Source: Acetofilamentum sp.
GTDB taxonomy: Bacteria > Bacteroidota > Bacteroidia > Bacteroidales > JAADGE01
Assembly: GCA_020720665.1 (NCBI GenBank)
Contig: DYOF01000014.1
Span: forward strand, 1 to 34,388
DNA: 34,388 nt
Reading direction: 5' to 3'
This document shows positions 29,728-34,388 of this stretch, piece by piece. The notes under the pieces are model-generated. The model saw only the letters and a list, made by a program, of their open reading frames with translations, did not search any database and was not told the origin of the DNA. The position numbers and the translations under genes were made by a program. Position 1 is the stretch's first letter, and every line of letters begins with the position of its first letter.

Positions 29728-29762
29728 GCAATCAGCATATTACTTTTAAGTGAGTGTTTCGC

Positions 29763-29792
29763 CGTTCACACCATGACTTGCGGGTGTGAGCG
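29763..29792. terminator. Hairpin between convergent mutA and tamB, possibly the mutA terminator
   Basis: CGTTCACACC / GGTGTGAGCG (10-bp stem with one G-U, 10-nt loop); T-rich stretch on the + strand begins about 11 nt later. Confidence 0.45.
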
Positions 29793-29800
29793 CTTATCAT

Positions 29801-32800
29801 TTAATTTTTTTTCTTTATTGAATCAAAATCTTCTTTTCGTTTCCAAAAAACAAAAGAATCAAATTTTTTACGTAAAACAAAACCGAGCCCTTGCGTGTAA
29901 TCGCCTTCATTTTCTCTTCCGTCATTTGCTTTATTATAGACTTTAGCTCTAATATTTCCTTTGCGATTTAATTTTGCTTCTAACTCAAATTCACCCACAT
30001 AGTTTTCTTGATTCGTACTTATTTCATTGCCACCGAGACCAAGCCCGCCCTTATATGCTAACCAATTTCCGAATGCCGTACCGGAAACAGTAATTCCGTA
30101 TTCATCCGTTGTGTTTTCTTGTCCTTTTTCATAGATTACGTTGAAGTCGATGTCGTTAACTAATTTTTCTAAAATATTATTGAGTTGTCCGGTTAATAAA
30201 TCGCCTGTTATAGGTGTTGCTTCACTGATTCCGGGTGTTCCGCCACCCTGCGACAGAAATTTTCTTTGAATAAGTAATGACAGAAATTGCTGATTGATTT
30301 CATTTTCGTCAAACGAATTTAATTTATTGGTATATTTGGTATTAACATTTTCAGAAAAATCAATATCTAAATCCAACTTCGGATCGAGTAAATTTTCTGT
30401 CAGATTTAATTCGCAAACAACATCCGATTTTACAATTGGCTCGGTTTCCTCTGTTTTTATTAAAGAATTTAAGGGAACATTTTCTATTTTATGTACAGCT
30501 GTAATGTCAACAATTGCATCTTCAGGATCGCCTGACCAAATTATTTTACTTCCTTTTTCTACATTAAAATTGGTAGAAAACAAATCTAAATCTAATTTAT
30601 AAATTCCTTTTTCAATAATATAGGTTCCGAACATATTAAAATTGCCTTCCTTATCTAATGTTAAATTTAAACCGCCTTGTCCGTTTGTAACAATATCGCC
30701 GCTTCCGGTTGTTATAATTTGTATTTGTGCATCGGGTGTTACATTAAATTTAATATTCATGCTAAATCCTTTTATATCAACACTGTAGTTGTTGCTGCCC
30801 TCAGATATATTGTTCAAACTTGTATCTTTTGATACGAATCGTATAAAATGTTTTTCTTCTTCGGGAGTTTCGTTTGTAGAAATAGGGATAAAAACATAAG
30901 TTTCTTTTTCGGTTGTTATTTCAGCATCTAATTTTAAATCGTCAAACGGACCTGAAATATTTAAGTTGCCTGTGCCGTATGCAATACCGTAAAAGTAGGA
31001 TGAATCTGTGGGATTCAAATTCATTAATTTTAAATTCTGTGCATCAATATCTAAATCAAGTTTGAAATTTTTAAAGCTGTTGTGAGTTATTTTACCTTTT
31101 AAATTCCCGGTTTCATTTTTATTGCCGCTAATAATTTGTGTCGGCATAATCGTTATTTCATTGTTTGTAAATGATACATCCATATCACTTATATTATAAA
31201 ATGTGTTCAAATATTTTAATAAGCCGGTTGTTTGTTTTAATTTGATATTTCCGAAAAATGACGGATTGCTTGGTTTTCCTGTAATATGAATTGCTCCTGT
31301 CAGATATGCCGTGGGATTAAATTGGGTGTATTCTTTGTAATATTCTTCAAAAGTTTTTAAGAGTATGCTCCTTATATCAACAACAAAATTTAAACTGTCT
31401 TTATCGGGCCAGTAGTCGCCATATATGGTATCGTTCATAAATTGATTTTTAGCTCCTTTTAAATTGTAGGCATTGGCATGAATTTTATTTTCATCAGTAA
31501 CCCAAAAACTATTTAAATAAAAATTTCCGAAATTTATATCGTTAATATTCAAAAACATAATCGAGTCTTTTGTGAAAACTAAAGGGTCTTCATATAATTG
31601 TGCTAAAATTGTACTGCCGTTAAGTTCTCCTTCAATTTTAAAATCATTGGGTAACAAGGCTTTAAAATTAGATAAATTAAGATTTTTATATTCAGTAAAC
31701 AGAAAATCACCCGGATATTTCGAAATATTTCCGTCAATTAATATTTTTTGATTATTATGTTTAAACAACAGATTATCAATGCTTATCAAACTGCTGTCAA
31801 TTTTAATATTCGCATCATTAAACGACCATAAAACATCATTTACATTTATTTCTGATTTATCCAGAAAACAATTAAAATATGTTTTTTGAATACTGTTTTT
31901 CTCAAGTTTTATAAGTCCTGAAATATTTGCCGAAAAATTTGAGCTGTCTTTAAAATTGTTCCAATCTAAATTAAAATTTATGCTGTCGTTAATAAAATCT
32001 CCTTCTAAGTTCACGTTTTCAAGAAACAACGATTCGGAGGCAAAAACTTTTGAACCGCCTATCCCGCCGAATATTTTCTTGTTTTTGTTGTAGGCTATTA
32101 AATAAAAATCTTCTATAGTGTATTTTTTATAATTAAACTCTTTTGAATTTAATGACAGATTAAATGTTTCTTTTTCATGGTCATAAAACCCGTATAGCTT
32201 TGTGTTTTCAGAAATTTTATAGTCAGGAAAAAATAAATCCGTCAAATATTTAGGATTTTTAATGTCGGCTTCAATATTTAAAATTCCGTAGTTTTTATTT
32301 TCAATTTCTGAATTTGTGTTGACATCTGCTGTTATATTTTGATTATTTAGTTGAGTTATTAACTGTTTAAGTGATGCATAGGTATCTGACGCATTGTTGG
32401 TTGTAAGAATGTTAATATCTATAGCATCAGAGCGTAATAAAATTTTCTTTTCCTTAATCTCGGTGTTTTCGGTATAAAATCCGTCAATTTTTATTGTTTG
32501 TATTTTTATTAAAACACTGTCTCTTTTATAAACTAAGGGACTTAAAAAATTAACTCGCCCGTTGAAGTCTTCAAATGTAAGACCTTTAAATGTTGCTTTT
32601 GTTCTAAATTTTATAAATGAGTCATCCTTTGCATTATTAAAATTGAGTGCTTTTAAATCGGCATAATTCACCGCTGCCACAATATTAACAGCCGGAATTT
32701 CGGTAAAAAAGTCTATGTTTCCGTTAATTTGTGCATCTATTTCTTTTTGGTTTATGAATATACTGATGCTGTCAATTTTTTTGTCATTTAATTCTGCATA

Positions 32801-34261
32801 TAAATCAATATCTTTATATAAATATTTTTTGAAATGCAATTCATTTACTTTACCGAATGTTTTTAACTTAATTTTTTTATTCTTGTCTATTGTCAGATTT
32901 ACTTCTTGGTTAAAGCTCATTTTTCCGAAATCCTTACTGTTAAATGTTTCGGCAAGGTTTAATTCTGTTCCTGATAAATTTCCTTTTACTGAGTAATTAT
33001 CAAACGAGTCACGTTTAGCAACTGCGGTTAAATTAATATTTCCGAAATTTCCCGAAAGATTTCCCTGACTAATAAAATTTGACATATTACCTTTTGTAAT
33101 TCCGAAATAGCTTATTGATTTAATATTTTTAACGTAATCAGGTAAACCGGAAAACACAGCTTTTTTACCCGGAATTTTTAAGGTTTGAAACTTTTGAAAA
33201 TCAACATTGAAATTTTTGACATCCGCAAAGAATGATGCCTCTTTTAAAGAACTGATGTTTTCAACTTTCGAATCTAAATTCAATTCAATAACATCTTCGT
33301 ATTTTAAATTTATATTTTTTAGGTCGAATTTGTTTACGCAGCCGTTAATTTGCCCGGATATTGAAATATGTTCGTAATTTTCAGCGGTGTCTTTTAAAAA
33401 AAACTTGAAATCCTTATAGGAAATAAAACTTGTTTTTTTTATTGAAACATTTGTATTTAACTTGTTTTTATAATCAGAAAAGTTATAGTTGTTTTGATAA
33501 TTCAAATTTAAACTATCAAACATCAAAGCTGAATTTTTAGTCAGAATTTTTAATTCTTTTAAATGTATGTGCGTAGGTGTTAGGTCAATTTTATTGCTTA
33601 TTAAGTTACGAAGATGAAAACCACAATGGTCTTTTGCACTAATTCTTTCTATATCAGAGGAAATATGATTATTTTCAATGCTAATTTGATTTAATGTTAT
33701 ATTAATCTCGTTCAATTTTAAATTCTCAAAATCTATTTGATTTGACTTTATACTATCAGAAACTTTCAGCGAAAATTTTGAATTATTTATTGCTAAGCGA
33801 TTGCATTTCAGGTTAAAATCTTTTTTCGAATCGGTGGTATCATCTGATTGAATTGCATCAATAAAAAATTGAAGGTTTAATGTATCTTCTCCGATTTCAT
33901 ATAGGTTAAAAAACAAACCGTCAATTTTTACTTCTTTTAATGATATGTTATTGAAATCAGTTTGTAATCCTACGGGAACGATTGATAACTTGTTAACATA
34001 TAATAATGTGTCTTTTTGTTTATCTTCAATATAAATTCCTCTAAAATCAAATCCTCTGAACAATCGAATTTTAACCTTATTTATTTTTACTTGTGTATGT
34101 AGCTTTTCAGATATTTTTTCAGTAAAATAATTTGCTATTTGAGTTTGGATATAGGGAGTTTGTAACAACAAAACCAAGGCTGTTATCAAAGAAAGTATCA
34201 GCAATACTATAAATAATGCAATTTTTCTTATTTTTTCTGTCCGTAATACATGCTTTTGCAT
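29801..34261 (-). CDS. Translocation/assembly module TamB-family protein (DUF490, AsmA-like)
   Basis: 1486 aa; single N-terminal TM, repeated beta-rich segments, C-terminal DUF490-like region (FNMFGTYIIEKGIYKLDLDLF...WSGDPEDAIVDITAVH). Confidence 0.9.
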   Translation of the reverse strand: MQKHVLRTEKIRKIALFIVLLILSLITALVLLLQTPYIQTQIANYFTEKISEKLHTQVKINKVKIRLFRGFDFRGIYIEDKQKDTLLYVNKLSIVPVGLQTDFNNISLKEVKIDGLFFNLYEIGEDTLNLQFFIDAIQSDDTTDSKKDFNLKCNRLAINNSKFSLKVSDSIKSNQIDFENLKLNEINITLNQISIENNHISSDIERISAKDHCGFHLRNLISNKIDLTPTHIHLKELKILTKNSALMFDSLNLNYQNNYNFSDYKNKLNTNVSIKKTSFISYKDFKFFLKDTAENYEHISISGQINGCVNKFDLKNINLKYEDVIELNLDSKVENISSLKEASFFADVKNFNVDFQKFQTLKIPGKKAVFSGLPDYVKNIKSISYFGITKGNMSNFISQGNLSGNFGNINLTAVAKRDSFDNYSVKGNLSGTELNLAETFNSKDFGKMSFNQEVNLTIDKNKKIKLKTFGKVNELHFKKYLYKDIDLYAELNDKKIDSISIFINQKEIDAQINGNIDFFTEIPAVNIVAAVNYADLKALNFNNAKDDSFIKFRTKATFKGLTFEDFNGRVNFLSPLVYKRDSVLIKIQTIKIDGFYTENTEIKEKKILLRSDAIDINILTTNNASDTYASLKQLITQLNNQNITADVNTNSEIENKNYGILNIEADIKNPKYLTDLFFPDYKISENTKLYGFYDHEKETFNLSLNSKEFNYKKYTIEDFYLIAYNKNKKIFGGIGGSKVFASESLFLENVNLEGDFINDSINFNLDWNNFKDSSNFSANISGLIKLEKNSIQKTYFNCFLDKSEINVNDVLWSFNDANIKIDSSLISIDNLLFKHNNQKILIDGNISKYPGDFLFTEYKNLNLSNFKALLPNDFKIEGELNGSTILAQLYEDPLVFTKDSIMFLNINDINFGNFYLNSFWVTDENKIHANAYNLKGAKNQFMNDTIYGDYWPDKDSLNFVVDIRSILLKTFEEYYKEYTQFNPTAYLTGAIHITGKPSNPSFFGNIKLKQTTGLLKYLNTFYNISDMDVSFTNNEITIMPTQIISGNKNETGNLKGKITHNSFKNFKLDLDIDAQNLKLMNLNPTDSSYFYGIAYGTGNLNISGPFDDLKLDAEITTEKETYVFIPISTNETPEEEKHFIRFVSKDTSLNNISEGSNNYSVDIKGFSMNIKFNVTPDAQIQIITTGSGDIVTNGQGGLNLTLDKEGNFNMFGTYIIEKGIYKLDLDLFSTNFNVEKGSKIIWSGDPEDAIVDITAVHKIENVPLNSLIKTEETEPIVKSDVVCELNLTENLLDPKLDLDIDFSENVNTKYTNKLNSFDENEINQQFLSLLIQRKFLSQGGGTPGISEATPITGDLLTGQLNNILEKLVNDIDFNVIYEKGQENTTDEYGITVSGTAFGNWLAYKGGLGLGGNEISTNQENYVGEFELEAKLNRKGNIRAKVYNKANDGRENEGDYTQGLGFVLRKKFDSFVFWKRKEDFDSIKKKN

Positions 34262-34388
34262 ATTTTTGCAAAATAATTATTTCTTATTCGATATAAACTG
34301 ATTTATTAAGAATTTTATTGAATAAAAGTAAAAACTATTTTTTAAAGAAATGCCCGAATAAAAATTAAATTTATTAAATGAAACACCC

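Noticed and set aside
30294-30602. 102-aa plus-strand ORF inside tamB (and 32715-32996, 93 aa)
   Set aside because: Complement of the long tamB ORF; Ser/Phe/Leu-rich translation typical of antisense frames in AT-rich DNA
1-34388. CRISPR array, IS element, integrase, prophage or toxin-antitoxin system
   Set aside because: No regularly spaced direct repeats, transposase, integrase or small paired ORFs seen; gene content is housekeeping and envelope related

Overview
AT-rich chromosomal window that looks like a Bacteroidota genome, judged from gene content, gene order and TAnnTTTG-type promoter motifs. It is densely coding and mostly housekeeping or envelope related. In order: valS, manC-type mannose-1-phosphate guanylyltransferase, a minus-strand block (short glycogen-synthase-like protein, DUF4270 lipoprotein, glmS), panC, an HD-domain phosphohydrolase, lpxD, an lpxC/fabZ fusion, lpxA, a minus-strand block (PBP1A, 3-oxoacid CoA-transferase A and B), topA, a ureohydrolase-fold protein that has lost its metal-binding motifs, the Type IX secretion/gliding core (porP/sprF-like, gldK, gldL, gldM, gldN), methylmalonyl-CoA mutase small subunit (mutA), and a long TamB-family protein on the minus strand. 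I saw no tRNA, rRNA, CRISPR, IS element or prophage. The observations most worth following up are the ureohydrolase pseudoenzyme next to the T9SS core, the intercistronic inverted repeats at the gldK/gldL and gldM/gldN boundaries, the half-length GT5 protein, and mutA without adjacent mutB. No completely new multi-gene system is evident. All assignments come from reading motifs; no database search was run.
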